Shown: positions 53,879 to 62,573 of the stretch, piece by piece
How positions within the stretch are numbered: position 1 is the first letter of the stretch
How the letters are laid out: every line of letters begins with the position of its first letter
Assembly (NCBI GenBank): GCA_036500765.1
Contig: DASYBM010000011.1
Location: 1-64,000, forward strand
Source of the DNA: Candidatus Sulfotelmatobacter sp.
GTDB taxonomy: Bacteria; Acidobacteriota; Terriglobia; Terriglobales; Acidobacteriaceae
DNA: 64,000 bases
Direction of reading: 5' to 3'
The notes under the pieces: model-generated
Told to the model about the DNA's origin: nothing
The model's input: only the letters and a program-made list of their open reading frames with translations
The model's database searches: none
Program-made: the position numbers and the translations under genes

Positions 53879-54960
53879 TTCGATTTCTCCGGAGTTGATT
53901 TGGCTGCGCTCGATCTCATTTCGCTCGATCTCAGTCCGGTGGATTTCTCCTGGCCGGTCTTCGCACCGGACTTTTCTGCGGACGCAGGGGGAGGCCCGGT
54001 AGTTTCAACGGCGCTCAGCACCCGGGCCGCGCGATTGGCGCCCCGGCGGGCGGGCAGGGCCCGAAACATTTCCTGCCCGGCAATCAGCAGCGAAGCCGGT
54101 TCGGCCGCGCTGCGCGCGAACGAGAGCAGGCGGCCGGGTGCGAGCTCGGCCAGCGCGCTGACGGCGACGCGTACCTCCTTGGCTCCCAGTTCGGCTTGAA
54201 ACGGGCAATCCAGCAGACGGCGCATCAGCCGCTGGCGGGAATCGGCGGCGCGCCGCGGGGGGCGTGGGCTCCAATCCGCGGAGATCTTGCGCAACAGGGC
54301 ATTCGACACGACCGCCGGCATTGCGATCCGTAAACCTCCGCGCACGTCCGGCATGGTGATTTCAAAACTCAAAGCCAGAGTTTTTTCTTCCGCAGGCATC
54401 AGCCGGGCAGCGGCGTCCACTTTCAGCCGCTCCTCGAAGGTCACTTCAACTGCCAGCGCCTGCCAGGCCAAACCCAGTTGCCGGCAGACGATGCGGGCCA
54501 CGCTGTCGAGCACCTGTTCCTCGATCTCGGTGATTTCCCGGGTCGCGGCCATCCCTTTGCCTTCGCCGCCCAGCAGCAGGTCGATGATGGGGAAAGCGAC
54601 CTTCAAATCGAGTTGCAAGGCTCCGTTCACCCCGGGGGGGTCGAGCCGGCAGGAGGCCAGATAGGTGATCTCCGGAATACTCTGGAGGAATTCGCGATAG
54701 GTCAGATGTTCCGCGGAATCAAGCGAGGCGCTGAAGGCCACACGCAGATAGGCGCCCAAAGCATGGGTGAGGTTACGCGCAAAACCCTCATGCAGGGTGG
54801 TGATGGCCTGCAATTGTTCCCGTCCGATCTGCCCGGCGCGGCGTATATCCCAAGTCTCTACCTGGGGCGTCGAAGGCAGAAGCATTTCGGCAGCGCCGCC
54901 GCTGCGGGCCCGGCGCACCATGGCGTCGATTTCTTCCTGGTTGAGAACTTTTTCCATCAT
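53875..54960 (-). CDS. fliM: Flagellar motor switch protein FliM
   Basis: 361 residues, a little long. It begins MEKVLNQEEIDAMV, the CheY-binding start of FliM, has the CheC-like middle domain with the GGEGKG loop (DLLLGGEGKGMA), and a SpoA domain. A charged tail (TGQEKSTGLRSSEMRSSAAK) follows. FliM is the CheY-P docking subunit of the C ring. It is placed downstream of fliA, away from the usual fliLMN position. Confidence 0.93.
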   Translation of the reverse strand: MMEKVLNQEEIDAMVRRARSGGAAEMLLPSTPQVETWDIRRAGQIGREQLQAITTLHEGFARNLTHALGAYLRVAFSASLDSAEHLTYREFLQSIPEITYLASCRLDPPGVNGALQLDLKVAFPIIDLLLGGEGKGMAATREITEIEEQVLDSVARIVCRQLGLAWQALAVEVTFEERLKVDAAARLMPAEEKTLALSFEITMPDVRGGLRIAMPAVVSNALLRKISADWSPRPPRRAADSRQRLMRRLLDCPFQAELGAKEVRVAVSALAELAPGRLLSFARSAAEPASLLIAGQEMFRALPARRGANRAARVLSAVETTGPPPASAEKSGAKTGQEKSTGLRSSEMRSSAAKSTPEKSK

Positions 54961-55000
54961 TTGATTTCGCCCTCATCTTTTCCGGATCGGATTTTGGAGA

Positions 55001-55789
55001 TCAGTCTCCCGAGGCGGAAGCCGATCGCCCCCGGCGCCCTCCGGCGGTCATCACATCTTCCAGACGCGAACGCAGCCGAACCACAGCCAGCGAATGAATC
55101 TGGGAGACGCGAGACTCCCCGATGCCGAGCACCGATCCCACTTCTTTCATGGTGAGCTCTTCGAAGTAATACAGCGACAACACCTGCTGCTCTTTTTCCG
55201 GCAGTTCCGCGATCACGCGGGCCAGCAGCGTCTTCATCTCCGAGCGCTGGCAGCGGAAAAATGGCGTGTCCTCGGGCGCACTGGGGAGGTAGTCGCACAA
55301 GTCTTCTTCTTTACCGTCCCAGGGCGATTCGATGCGCAGGCTGCCGACTTCGAGGCTGTCGAGTTCGCCGAGCAGGTGCTGGAGTTCCTGTAAGGTCATG
55401 CCGACCTCGGCCGCGACTTCGTTCTCGGTGGGAGCGCGGTTCAACTCCAGGCTGAGCTTGCGGTGCGCTTCTTCGAGTTTGCGCGCCTTGCGCCGCAACT
55501 CGCGCGGCCCCCAGTCCATTTCCCGCAGGCTGTCGAGGATGGCGCCGCGGATGCGGAACTTGGCGTAGGAGCCGAACTGCACCTGCTTGGAGTGGTCGAA
55601 TTTGTTGAAGGCATCGATCAGCCCGACCACGCCGGCATGCACGAGGTCTTCGAAAGGAACGTGGCGGGGCAGCCGCTCATGGATGCGGCGCGCCAGGTAG
55701 CGAACCTGCGGCAACTGCTCCAGCAGGATGCGGTCGCGTTCTTCGCTGCCCTGCCAGGCGGTGTAGGCTGCGGCGGTGTTCTTGGTCAT
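55001..55789 (-). CDS. fliA: Flagellar sigma factor FliA (sigma-28)
   Basis: About 262 residues with region 2 (YLARRIHERLPRHVPFEDLVHAGVVGLIDAFNKFDHSKQVQFGSYAKFRIRGAILDSLREMDWGPR), region 3 and region 4 (LPEKEQQVLSLYYFEELTMKEVGSVLGIGESRVSQIHS). FliA directs transcription of late flagellar and chemotaxis genes. Met 55789 is preferred over 55813. A basic, Arg-rich tail follows region 4. A 15-base tandem repeat lies between it and flhA. Confidence 0.93.
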   Translation of the reverse strand: MTKNTAAAYTAWQGSEERDRILLEQLPQVRYLARRIHERLPRHVPFEDLVHAGVVGLIDAFNKFDHSKQVQFGSYAKFRIRGAILDSLREMDWGPRELRRKARKLEEAHRKLSLELNRAPTENEVAAEVGMTLQELQHLLGELDSLEVGSLRIESPWDGKEEDLCDYLPSAPEDTPFFRCQRSEMKTLLARVIAELPEKEQQVLSLYYFEELTMKEVGSVLGIGESRVSQIHSLAVVRLRSRLEDVMTAGGRRGRSASASGD

Positions 55790-55811
55790 GACATTCTCAC
55801 TTCCTGATCCC

Positions 55812-55886
55812 ACATTTCGTGGCCGACATTTCGTGGTTCAGCATTTCGTGGTTCAGCATTTCCCGGTTCAGCATTTCCTGATCCAA
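55812..55886. repeat. 15-base tandem repeat between flhA and fliA
   Basis: Five near-copies of CATTTCGTGGTTCAG (starting 55813, 55827, 55842, 55857 and 55872) lie just upstream of fliA. Copies two and three are identical; the fourth and fifth diverge. It sits in the leader of fliA. Confidence 0.85.
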
Positions 55887-55924
55887 CCTTTCCGCTCGAC
55901 CCGCTCATCACGACGCTCCCCTGT

Positions 55925-58009
55925 TCAGCGCAAAACTCCGATCGACTGCACCTCGACCACCGGCGGAACTTCTAGCGGCGAAAGCACTACTACCTTCGGC
56001 AGAAAGGGCTCCAGCAAGCGTTTCAGGTGATAGCGGGCCGGGGTCGAGCAGAGCAGGACGGGGCTGGCGACCGCGACCTGTTCTCCTGCCAGCCGCCGCA
56101 ACCCATCGAGAATGCGGCGGGCGAATGGCGGTTGTAGTGCGGACGAGCCGGCGGGCGATGTCGGCGCGGCGAAGGCCCGTCCCAATTCGTCTTCGAGCGC
56201 GTGATCCAGCGTGACTACGCGCAGCCCTCCGCTGTCCGATAAGAGCGGGCGGACTAAAGCCCGGCCGAGACCCTGGCGGACGGATTCGACCAGAGCTACG
56301 GGATTCTTCGTCGTCGCTGCGGTGTCGAGCAGGGTTTCGAGAATTGCCGGCAGATCGCGAACCGATACCTGTTCGCGCAGCAGTTGCTGCAACACTTTCT
56401 GCACTTCGCCGAGGCTGAGGACTTTAGGAACGAGTTCTTCGACCAGTTTGGGATGGCTTTCGGCGAGGCGGTCGAGCAGACGTTTGACCTCCTGGCGGGC
56501 CAGCAGTTCGTGCGCGTGCTGCTTGACTACTTCCGCCAGATGCGTGGCCAGCACCGAAGTCTGGTCGACGACGGCATACCCGGAAGCTAGCGCCTGATTC
56601 TGCAGCGCGGCTGGAATCCAGACGGCGGCCACGCCGAAGGCGGGTTCTTTGGTGGGAGTTCCCGCCAGCGGGCGAGGAGAGCCTTCCGAGCTGATGGCCA
56701 TCATGTGATCCTGAAACATCTCCCAGCGCGCGACTTCCACTCCGCGCAACGACACCACATACTCGCGCGGCTTGAGGCGCACGTTGTCGGTGATGTGCAC
56801 CGGCGGGACGATGAATCCCAATTGTTGCGCGAGATTCTGGCGCAGAGCTTTGACTCGGGCCAGAAGCTGACCGCCCTGGTTGACGTCGACCAGAGGGACA
56901 AGGCTGTAACCGACTTCGAGGCTGAGTTCGTCGAGTTTGAGGAGATCTTCGACCGAGTCTTTATCTTTGTCCTTATCTTTATCCTTGGCCAGTTTTTTGT
57001 CGCCAGTGGCCATTGCAGGAGACTCGGCAGTGAGCTTGGGCGCGCGCCAGGCCAAAAATGCGGTGCCCGCGGCCAGCAGGAAGAATGAAAACTTAGGCAG
57101 TCCGGGAATCGCCGCTAGGGAAAGCATTACCCCGGAAGCAATCAGCAGAGGCCGGCGCGAGAGCACTTGCCGTCCGACATCGACCGACAGCGTGGCATCG
57201 GAGGTGGCGCGGGTGACCACCATTCCTCCAGCCATCGAAACCAGCAGCGAGGGGATCATGGTGACCAGACCGTCGCCGACAGTGAGTACGGTGTAGGTTT
57301 TGAGAGCCTCGCGAAAGGGGATGTCCAGCTGGAAGACGCCGATCAGAAATCCGGCAATGATGTTGATGGCGGTAATCAGAATGGTGGCAATGGCGTCGCG
57401 CTGATTGAAGCGGGCCGCGCCGTCCATTGCGCCATAAAATTCGGCGTCGTGCGCGACCTGCTCGCGTCGGGCGCGAGCCTGCACTTCGTTGATGAGACCG
57501 GCGTTCAGGTCGGCGTCGATCGCCATCTGTTTGCCGGGCATGGCGTCGAGAGTGAAGCGCGCCGTGACCTCGGCGGTGCGCACCGCGCCGTGGGCCACCA
57601 CGATGTACTGGATGGCGATCAGGGCGATGAAGATCACGAATCCGACGACATAGTTGCCGCCGACTACAAACGAGCCAAACGCTTCGATGACATGACCTGC
57701 TGCGGACACGCCTTCATTGCCGTGCAGTAGAATGCGGCGGCTGGAGGCCAGATTCAACGAGAGGCGAAACAGCGTCAGCAGCAGAAGCAGGCTGGGGAAG
57801 ACGGAAAACTGCGACGGGCGCAGAATCTGGATCGCGGACAAAAGCACCAGCACCGCTGCCGTGATGCTCAAGGCGAGAAGTATGTCGAGCAGGAAACTGG
57901 GCAGAGGAACCAGCATCACGAAGATCAGGCCCACGGCGGCGATGGGCATGATCCATTCGGAAGCCGCGTTGGGCTTGAGCGTAGAGACGGCGGAAGTTGG
58001 GGCTGCCAT
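55925..58009 (-). CDS. flhA: Flagellar export apparatus protein FlhA
   Basis: 694 residues: eight transmembrane helices in the first half, with the FHIPEP-family signature RFTLDAMPGKQMAIDADLNAGLI, a cytoplasmic C-terminal domain with the ring-forming part, and an unusual Lys-Asp repeat (KDKDKDKDKD) in the linker. FlhA forms the nonameric export ring and receives chaperone-substrate complexes. Overlaps nothing; flhB lies 3 bases upstream. Confidence 0.95.
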   Translation of the reverse strand: MAAPTSAVSTLKPNAASEWIMPIAAVGLIFVMLVPLPSFLLDILLALSITAAVLVLLSAIQILRPSQFSVFPSLLLLLTLFRLSLNLASSRRILLHGNEGVSAAGHVIEAFGSFVVGGNYVVGFVIFIALIAIQYIVVAHGAVRTAEVTARFTLDAMPGKQMAIDADLNAGLINEVQARARREQVAHDAEFYGAMDGAARFNQRDAIATILITAINIIAGFLIGVFQLDIPFREALKTYTVLTVGDGLVTMIPSLLVSMAGGMVVTRATSDATLSVDVGRQVLSRRPLLIASGVMLSLAAIPGLPKFSFFLLAAGTAFLAWRAPKLTAESPAMATGDKKLAKDKDKDKDKDSVEDLLKLDELSLEVGYSLVPLVDVNQGGQLLARVKALRQNLAQQLGFIVPPVHITDNVRLKPREYVVSLRGVEVARWEMFQDHMMAISSEGSPRPLAGTPTKEPAFGVAAVWIPAALQNQALASGYAVVDQTSVLATHLAEVVKQHAHELLARQEVKRLLDRLAESHPKLVEELVPKVLSLGEVQKVLQQLLREQVSVRDLPAILETLLDTAATTKNPVALVESVRQGLGRALVRPLLSDSGGLRVVTLDHALEDELGRAFAAPTSPAGSSALQPPFARRILDGLRRLAGEQVAVASPVLLCSTPARYHLKRLLEPFLPKVVVLSPLEVPPVVEVQSIGVLR

Positions 58010-58012
58010 CGC

Positions 58013-59095
58013 TTAGTTCCTCCCCCCCGCCGCTCCGGCGGCTTGCGCAACATGCGCCGCCCGCGCCTGCGCCCGCCAGATCGCCGCCAGAATCTCGGCA
58101 ACCACGGCGTAGAGCTTGGGTGGAATGGCCTGTCCGATTTCGACCACGCGGTAGAGGGCGTGGGCCAGCGGAGGGTTTTCAACCAGAGGAATGCCATGCC
58201 AAAGCGCGATCTCGCGAATCTGTGCCGCCAGCAGGTTGCGTCCTTTTGCGATAACGACGGGAGCTTCCATCTCCATGCGGAATTCGAGCGCGATGGCGAA
58301 CTCGGTGGGGTTGGTAATGACCACGGCGGCGCGTTCGACGTCTTTCAGCATGCGGCGGCGGCGCGCCTGGCGCTGCAGGCGTCGCACGCGCATCTTGACC
58401 GCCGGATTGCCTTCGGTCTCTTTGAATTCGTCGCGCATCTCCTGCTTGCTCATCTTGAGCTGGTTCTCGTGCCGCCAGCGCTCGAGAAAGTAATCGGCGG
58501 CCGACCACACCAGAAGAATCAGCGCGCCTTTCCACGCTAGTTCGAACATGCGGCTCAGGGTGAAAGCGAGGAGGCCGCTGGGGCTGCCATGTAAAAGCGC
58601 GGGCAGGCGAGTCCAATCGCGCGCCAGCAGGCTGACGGCAACATAGACGATGACACCAGCGGGCAGCAGCGCCTTCAGAAGATGGCTGACCGCGCTCAGG
58701 GAAAATAGTTGCCCGAGACGGGAGGCGGGACTGAGACGACTGAGATTGGGAGCGAGCGCCTTCGGAGCAAATACGAGGCCACCCTGCGCTACTCCCCCAA
58801 GAGTTGCGATCATCCAGCTGATGCTGGCAGCCAGAGCGACGCCGGCGAAGATCGAGAAATGGTTGCGCCAGACCGGCAGCAGTTGATCGGGATGCGTGGC
58901 GGCCGAGTCCAACTCCTGACGCAGCAGTCCGCGCCAGTCGGTGGCGAAGGTGGGTAGCTGCCAGGCCAGGAGCACCACTGCGGTCATGGTCCCGAGGCCT
59001 GCGACCAGATCGCGGCTGCGGGCAACTTGCCCTTCCTCGCGGGCTTTCTGCCGCCGCCGCGGTGTGGCTTTCTCGGTTTTGTTCTGGTCGGGCAT
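58013..59095 (-). CDS. flhB: Flagellar export switch protein FlhB, with NPTE site
   Basis: 360 residues: four transmembrane helices (~30-220) and a cytoplasmic C-terminal domain. The autocleavage motif normally NPTH reads NPTE here (Asn262-Glu265, in VVITNPTEFAIALEF). The Asn and Pro that take part in cleavage are kept. FlhB sets the order of export from hook to filament. The surrounding residues otherwise match the family (PVVIAKGRNLLAAQIREIALWHGIP). Confidence 0.93.
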   Translation of the reverse strand: MPDQNKTEKATPRRRQKAREEGQVARSRDLVAGLGTMTAVVLLAWQLPTFATDWRGLLRQELDSAATHPDQLLPVWRNHFSIFAGVALAASISWMIATLGGVAQGGLVFAPKALAPNLSRLSPASRLGQLFSLSAVSHLLKALLPAGVIVYVAVSLLARDWTRLPALLHGSPSGLLAFTLSRMFELAWKGALILLVWSAADYFLERWRHENQLKMSKQEMRDEFKETEGNPAVKMRVRRLQRQARRRRMLKDVERAAVVITNPTEFAIALEFRMEMEAPVVIAKGRNLLAAQIREIALWHGIPLVENPPLAHALYRVVEIGQAIPPKLYAVVAEILAAIWRAQARAAHVAQAAGAAGGRN

Positions 59096-59123
59096 GAATT
59101 TCGTTTCTGCGGGTGGTGCTGGT

Positions 59124-59894
59124 TTATCGAATTAAGTGCAGCAGCCTTTCTCCAGCGGCGATCGATTCGGCGAAACGCTCGGAAAAACTCTGCGGCCAGT
59201 AGGCGATCACGCCGATCAGCAGGGTTAGGCCGAGCAGGTTCTTCACCGCCAGTCCGATGAACAGGACCGGGAGTTGCGGAGAAGCTTTCCCGAGAAATCC
59301 CAGGCCGACATCGGCCACCAGCGTGGCGGCGAGCACGGGCGCGGCGATCTGCACTCCCACCAGAAAAATTCCTGCGGCAGCATGCAGCAGGCCGGTAGCC
59401 GCGGCGAAGGTGGCGGGAGCGGCACCTGCGGGGAGATAAGCGAAGCTGTTCACCACTCCGCGCAGCAGCCAGTGGTGCACATTCAACTGGAGAAAGATCA
59501 GCAGCGCGGCCAGGCGATGGAACTCGGCCAGCACCGGCGTGTCGGCGTTGGTCTGCGGATCGAAGAGTGTGGCCAGCGAATATCCCATTTGAACGCCGAG
59601 GATCTGGCCGGCCATCAGCGGCGCTTCCATCATGAAGTTCGCAGTCATGCCGAGGACCAGTCCGATCAGGACTTCGCTCAATGCAATCCCAACCCACTGC
59701 CAGGAAGCCAGATCGAGCTGCACAGGCCCGTGTAGCGGGTAGAGTAGCGCGGTCACGAGCAGTGTGAGCGAGGCCTTCAGCGGCACAGGAATGGCGTTGC
59801 TGCCGAGAAACGGGCAGTACACCATCAGCCCGGAAACCCGCGCCCCAATGAACACCGCGGCGGCCAGCAACCGATCGAGATGCAAAGCGTCCAT
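59124..59894 (-). CDS. fliR: Flagellar export apparatus protein FliR
   Basis: 256 residues, six hydrophobic helices, with the family stretches FIGARVSGLMVYCPFLGSNAIP near the N-terminus and LALAVKNLL-like FIGLAVKNLLGLTLLIGVIAYW near the end. FliR forms part of the FliPQR export gate. It follows fliQ by about 97 bases and precedes flhB by 28. Confidence 0.92.
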   Translation of the reverse strand: MDALHLDRLLAAAVFIGARVSGLMVYCPFLGSNAIPVPLKASLTLLVTALLYPLHGPVQLDLASWQWVGIALSEVLIGLVLGMTANFMMEAPLMAGQILGVQMGYSLATLFDPQTNADTPVLAEFHRLAALLIFLQLNVHHWLLRGVVNSFAYLPAGAAPATFAAATGLLHAAAGIFLVGVQIAAPVLAATLVADVGLGFLGKASPQLPVLFIGLAVKNLLGLTLLIGVIAYWPQSFSERFAESIAAGERLLHLIR

Positions 59895-59991
59895 AAACCT
59901 TCCTGGTCTTCCTACTGTTGACCTGGTCTTACTTTGTTCGGTTGACGAAGTTGGGAGCCGGAAACAATCCGTTTTTGAGTCATCGGGCCCC

Positions 59992-60276
59992 TCACTGCAA
60001 AAATGGCCGGAAATCGGAAAACATGTGCAGAGTGAATGCCGTAAGGCGATGCGCCATCCACGGCATCAGAAAAATAGTGGCGATGGCCACGGCAAACAGC
60101 CGGGGCACGGTCGAGACCGTGGTCTCCTGGAGAGAGGTCAGGACCTGCACAACGTTGATCGTTAATCCCACGGCCGTCGCCACCAGCAGCAGAGGCGCGC
60201 CCATCCACATTGCCGTCTCCAGGGTCTGCCGCATTACGGCGATTACGCTTTCCGAACCCATTGCCATCCTCCTCAT
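59992..60276 (-). CDS. fliQ: Flagellar export apparatus protein FliQ
   Basis: 94 residues, two transmembrane helices, with the family pattern MGSESVIAVMRQTLETAMWMGAPLLLVATAVGLTINVVQVLTSLQE and TIFLMPWMAHRLTAFTLHMF. It is part of the FliPQR export gate. Confidence 0.93.
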   Translation of the reverse strand: MRRMAMGSESVIAVMRQTLETAMWMGAPLLLVATAVGLTINVVQVLTSLQETTVSTVPRLFAVAIATIFLMPWMAHRLTAFTLHMFSDFRPFLQ

Positions 60277-60336
60277 AGAAATCCGCAGATCGGAATCCGC
60301 AAATTAACGAATCCGACATCCCGTACCCCGCGAGCC

Positions 60337-61116
60337 TCAGGCAAAACTCTTCATCAGCGAACCCACCAGCAGGTTCCAACCATCGACCATGACGAACAGC
60401 ATGATCTTCAGCGGAGTCGAAATCACCACCGGAGGCAACTGCAGCATGCCGATCGAGGTCGTTACCGCCGCCACCACCAGATCGATCACCAGGAAGGGCA
60501 GAAACAATGCCGCGCCAATCTGAAAGCCGGTCTTTAGCTCGGAAAGAATGTAAGCCGGCACCACGACGCGCATGGGGACATCTTCCGGCCGCGCCGGGCG
60601 CGGCGCCTGGGCCAGTTCGAGAAACAGCGCCAGATCTTTTTCGCGGGCGTACTTCAACATGAAATGGCGCAGCGGAGGCGCGCCTTGTTCAATGGCCGCC
60701 CAGACATCGATCTGGCCGCGCTCGAAGGGCACCACCGCCTCCTGGTAAATGGCCGCGCCGACGGGCTGCATCAGAAAGTAAGTCAGCACCAGCGACAGTC
60801 CAATCAGGGTCTGGTTGCTCGGCGCGGTCTGCGTGCCCAGAGCCTGGCGCAGGAAGTGAAAGACCACGAGCAGCCGGGCAAATGGAGTCAAGGCCACCAC
60901 CAGCGCAGGCAGCAAAGTCAGCAGCGTCAGCAGAACGACGATGTTCCAGGGAACCGACCCGCCCGCTCCCGCGGGCCCGCTCCAGTTGAGCCCCGCCGCA
61001 TGCTGCGGTCGCGCCCCGGCCCATGCCAGGGCGGTGGGCAGACATAGCAGTGCGATGGCAAGAGACCAGCTTCGGCGTAAGCGAAGTCGGCTTGGGAAAA
61101 ACCGGAACCGATTCAA
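60337..61116 (-). CDS. fliP: Flagellar export apparatus protein FliP
   Basis: 259 residues. It has an N-terminal signal/anchor region, then the family blocks VLLTLLTLLPALVVALTPFARLLVVFHFLRQALGTQTAPSNQ, LTYFLMQPVG and PAYILSELKTGFQIGAALFLPFLVIDLVVAAVTTSIGM. FliP forms the pentameric core of the export gate. Four-base overlap with the fliO-like gene. Confidence 0.95.
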   Translation of the reverse strand: MNRFRFFPSRLRLRRSWSLAIALLCLPTALAWAGARPQHAAGLNWSGPAGAGGSVPWNIVVLLTLLTLLPALVVALTPFARLLVVFHFLRQALGTQTAPSNQTLIGLSLVLTYFLMQPVGAAIYQEAVVPFERGQIDVWAAIEQGAPPLRHFMLKYAREKDLALFLELAQAPRPARPEDVPMRVVVPAYILSELKTGFQIGAALFLPFLVIDLVVAAVTTSIGMLQLPPVVISTPLKIMLFVMVDGWNLLVGSLMKSFA

Positions 61117-61442
61117 TGCTGTTCCTCCTGGGGGATTTCGGCTGCGCTCGCGGGAGCGGTATGATTGTCTTCAGCGCTGCCCAGCCTCGCGAGCAGTACC
61201 AGCGAAGCCGCGGTCCCTCCCACCAGGAAGCGCAAGCGCTCGAACTCGACGACCGCCACGAAACGACGTTCGCCGAGCGGCAGGCTTTCGCACAGACGCA
61301 GCCGACGCGGCCGTCGGCGCCCGACGTGTAGAATGCGCGCCCAAAAACTGCGCAGCGGCCGCCACCGATCCCCCGGTTGTCTCCTTACTTCTTCGACTTC
61401 TTCGGGCAAGGGAACTTCTCGCAAGATGGTTTTGCTGGTCAT
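61113..61442 (-). CDS. fliO: FliO-like protein lacking a clear membrane helix
   Basis: 109 residues. The C-terminal domain has the FliO pattern LRLCESLPLGERRFVAVVEFERLRFLVGGTAASLVLLARLG. The N-terminal helix usual in FliO is absent or polar here (MTSKTILREVPLPEEVEEVRR). FliO helps assemble FliP. Context (between fliN and fliP) supports the name. Overlaps both neighbours by four bases. Confidence 0.75.
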   Translation of the reverse strand: MTSKTILREVPLPEEVEEVRRQPGDRWRPLRSFWARILHVGRRRPRRLRLCESLPLGERRFVAVVEFERLRFLVGGTAASLVLLARLGSAEDNHTAPASAAEIPQEEQH

Positions 61443-61744
61443 ACCAGTTCCGTGAGCCGCACCGCCAATTTGCCGCCGGCGCCTTCGAACTCCGCCCAGG
61501 CGATGAGAGTTCCATTGACCCGCAGCGGAACGTCATGCGCCAGCCGCCAGTTCGTCCCCACCACCGAGTCCACGCGCAGAGCCAGAAAATCTGCCACCTT
61601 GAAATTGGGCAAGGGCAGATCGACCGTAAGCAGGCACTCTAAGCCGAGCACCGGACGCCAGCAAAGTTCATCGATTTCAGCGACGGCCACCCGGATCGGG
61701 GACGGTGCGGATGGGGACAGAGCCTGGGCGGCAGCGGTCGACAT
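61439..61744 (-). CDS. fliN: Flagellar motor switch protein FliN (SpoA domain)
   Basis: About 101 residues, mainly a SpoA domain: WRPVLGLECLLTVDLPLPNFKVADFLALRVDSVVGTNWRLAHDVPLRVNGTLIAWAEFEGAGGKLAVRLTEL. It lies between fliL and fliO, the usual fliN position. It is separate from the FliY-like gene at the end of the cluster. The start may be 61744 or 61780. Confidence 0.82.
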   Translation of the reverse strand: MSTAAAQALSPSAPSPIRVAVAEIDELCWRPVLGLECLLTVDLPLPNFKVADFLALRVDSVVGTNWRLAHDVPLRVNGTLIAWAEFEGAGGKLAVRLTELV

Positions 61745-61784
61745 GGTTTCCTTCCTGGTTTCGTTGTTCTGGGTTTCCAAGACT

Positions 61785-62237
61785 TCAACGCTGGATCAGA
61801 AATTCGGTGAAATAGATTTCTTCCACTCCGAGTTGCGGAACTCTTTCCTGCACGGCGTGCAGCAGATCTTCCTTCAATTTCTTCTTGCCTTCGACGGTCA
61901 TCAGATCGCTGAGCTTGGCCTGGCCGAGCACGCTGAGGATGACGTCGCGGACCTGAGCCACCGGCGCTTGCGCTTCATGCTTTGCATCCTGATTCAGCCC
62001 GAGATCGATGCCGACCCGCAGATAGGAGCGCTGGTCGGGATCGGCGAGATTCAGGACGAACGTCTCCAAATGAAGCGTCGACCGAATTCGCGACGCTTCG
62101 CCGGTTGCCGCGTCGCTTCCACGGTTACCCCAAAACCAGATGACGACTCCGGCCACGATCACGATGGGGATAACCGCGACCACCCAGCGGCTTCCGCCCG
62201 AGCGTGAATTCTTAGATTTCTTTTCTCCCTCCGGCAT
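61785..62237 (-). CDS. fliL: Flagellar basal body protein FliL
   Basis: About 150 residues: one transmembrane helix (WVVAVIPIVIVAGVVIWFW) and a periplasmic domain (LHLETFVLNLADPDQRSYLRVGIDLGL ... VRDVILSVLGQAKLSDLMTVEGKKKLKEDLLHAVQERVPQLGVEEIYFTEFLIQ). FliL stabilises the stator and supports torque. The start at 62237 follows a Met with a basic segment (MPEGEKKSKNSR). Confidence 0.9.
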   Translation of the reverse strand: MPEGEKKSKNSRSGGSRWVVAVIPIVIVAGVVIWFWGNRGSDAATGEASRIRSTLHLETFVLNLADPDQRSYLRVGIDLGLNQDAKHEAQAPVAQVRDVILSVLGQAKLSDLMTVEGKKKLKEDLLHAVQERVPQLGVEEIYFTEFLIQR

Positions 62238-62276
62238 GAACTTTGGAAAAGCAATCGAGAGTCCGTAAGGGAGCAC

Positions 62277-62573
62277 GAAAGGGAGCGCTTGTGAATTTTC
62301 GTTCGCAGGCGGCCTAACGTCGTGGAATCAACATCTGCGCGAACTCAGCGACGGTGTCGATGGCAACAGGGCCTAACGTCGGCTCAGGCATGAGCGCCAA
62401 TCCTCTCGATTCTCATGTGTCGGCGATAAGAAATGGCCGCGGGCCCCGCGAGTGACGGAATTCCGGAAACCGCGGCTGAGGACTTCTTCATCTTTGTTGT
62501 TTAATTTTTATTTAATTTTCCAGTCTTTAGTTTTTAGTCTTCATCTTTCAGTCTTCGGGGTACAGGCGGCGAC
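62277..62573. other. Intergenic region between flgE and fliL
   Basis: About 300 bases. It contains two copies of GGCCTAACGTCG (about 62311 and 62369) and an AT-rich stretch with repeated AGTCTTTAG/AGTCTTCA motifs near 62520-62560. No gene or clear promoter is recognised; a fliL-operon promoter may lie here. Confidence 0.35.
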
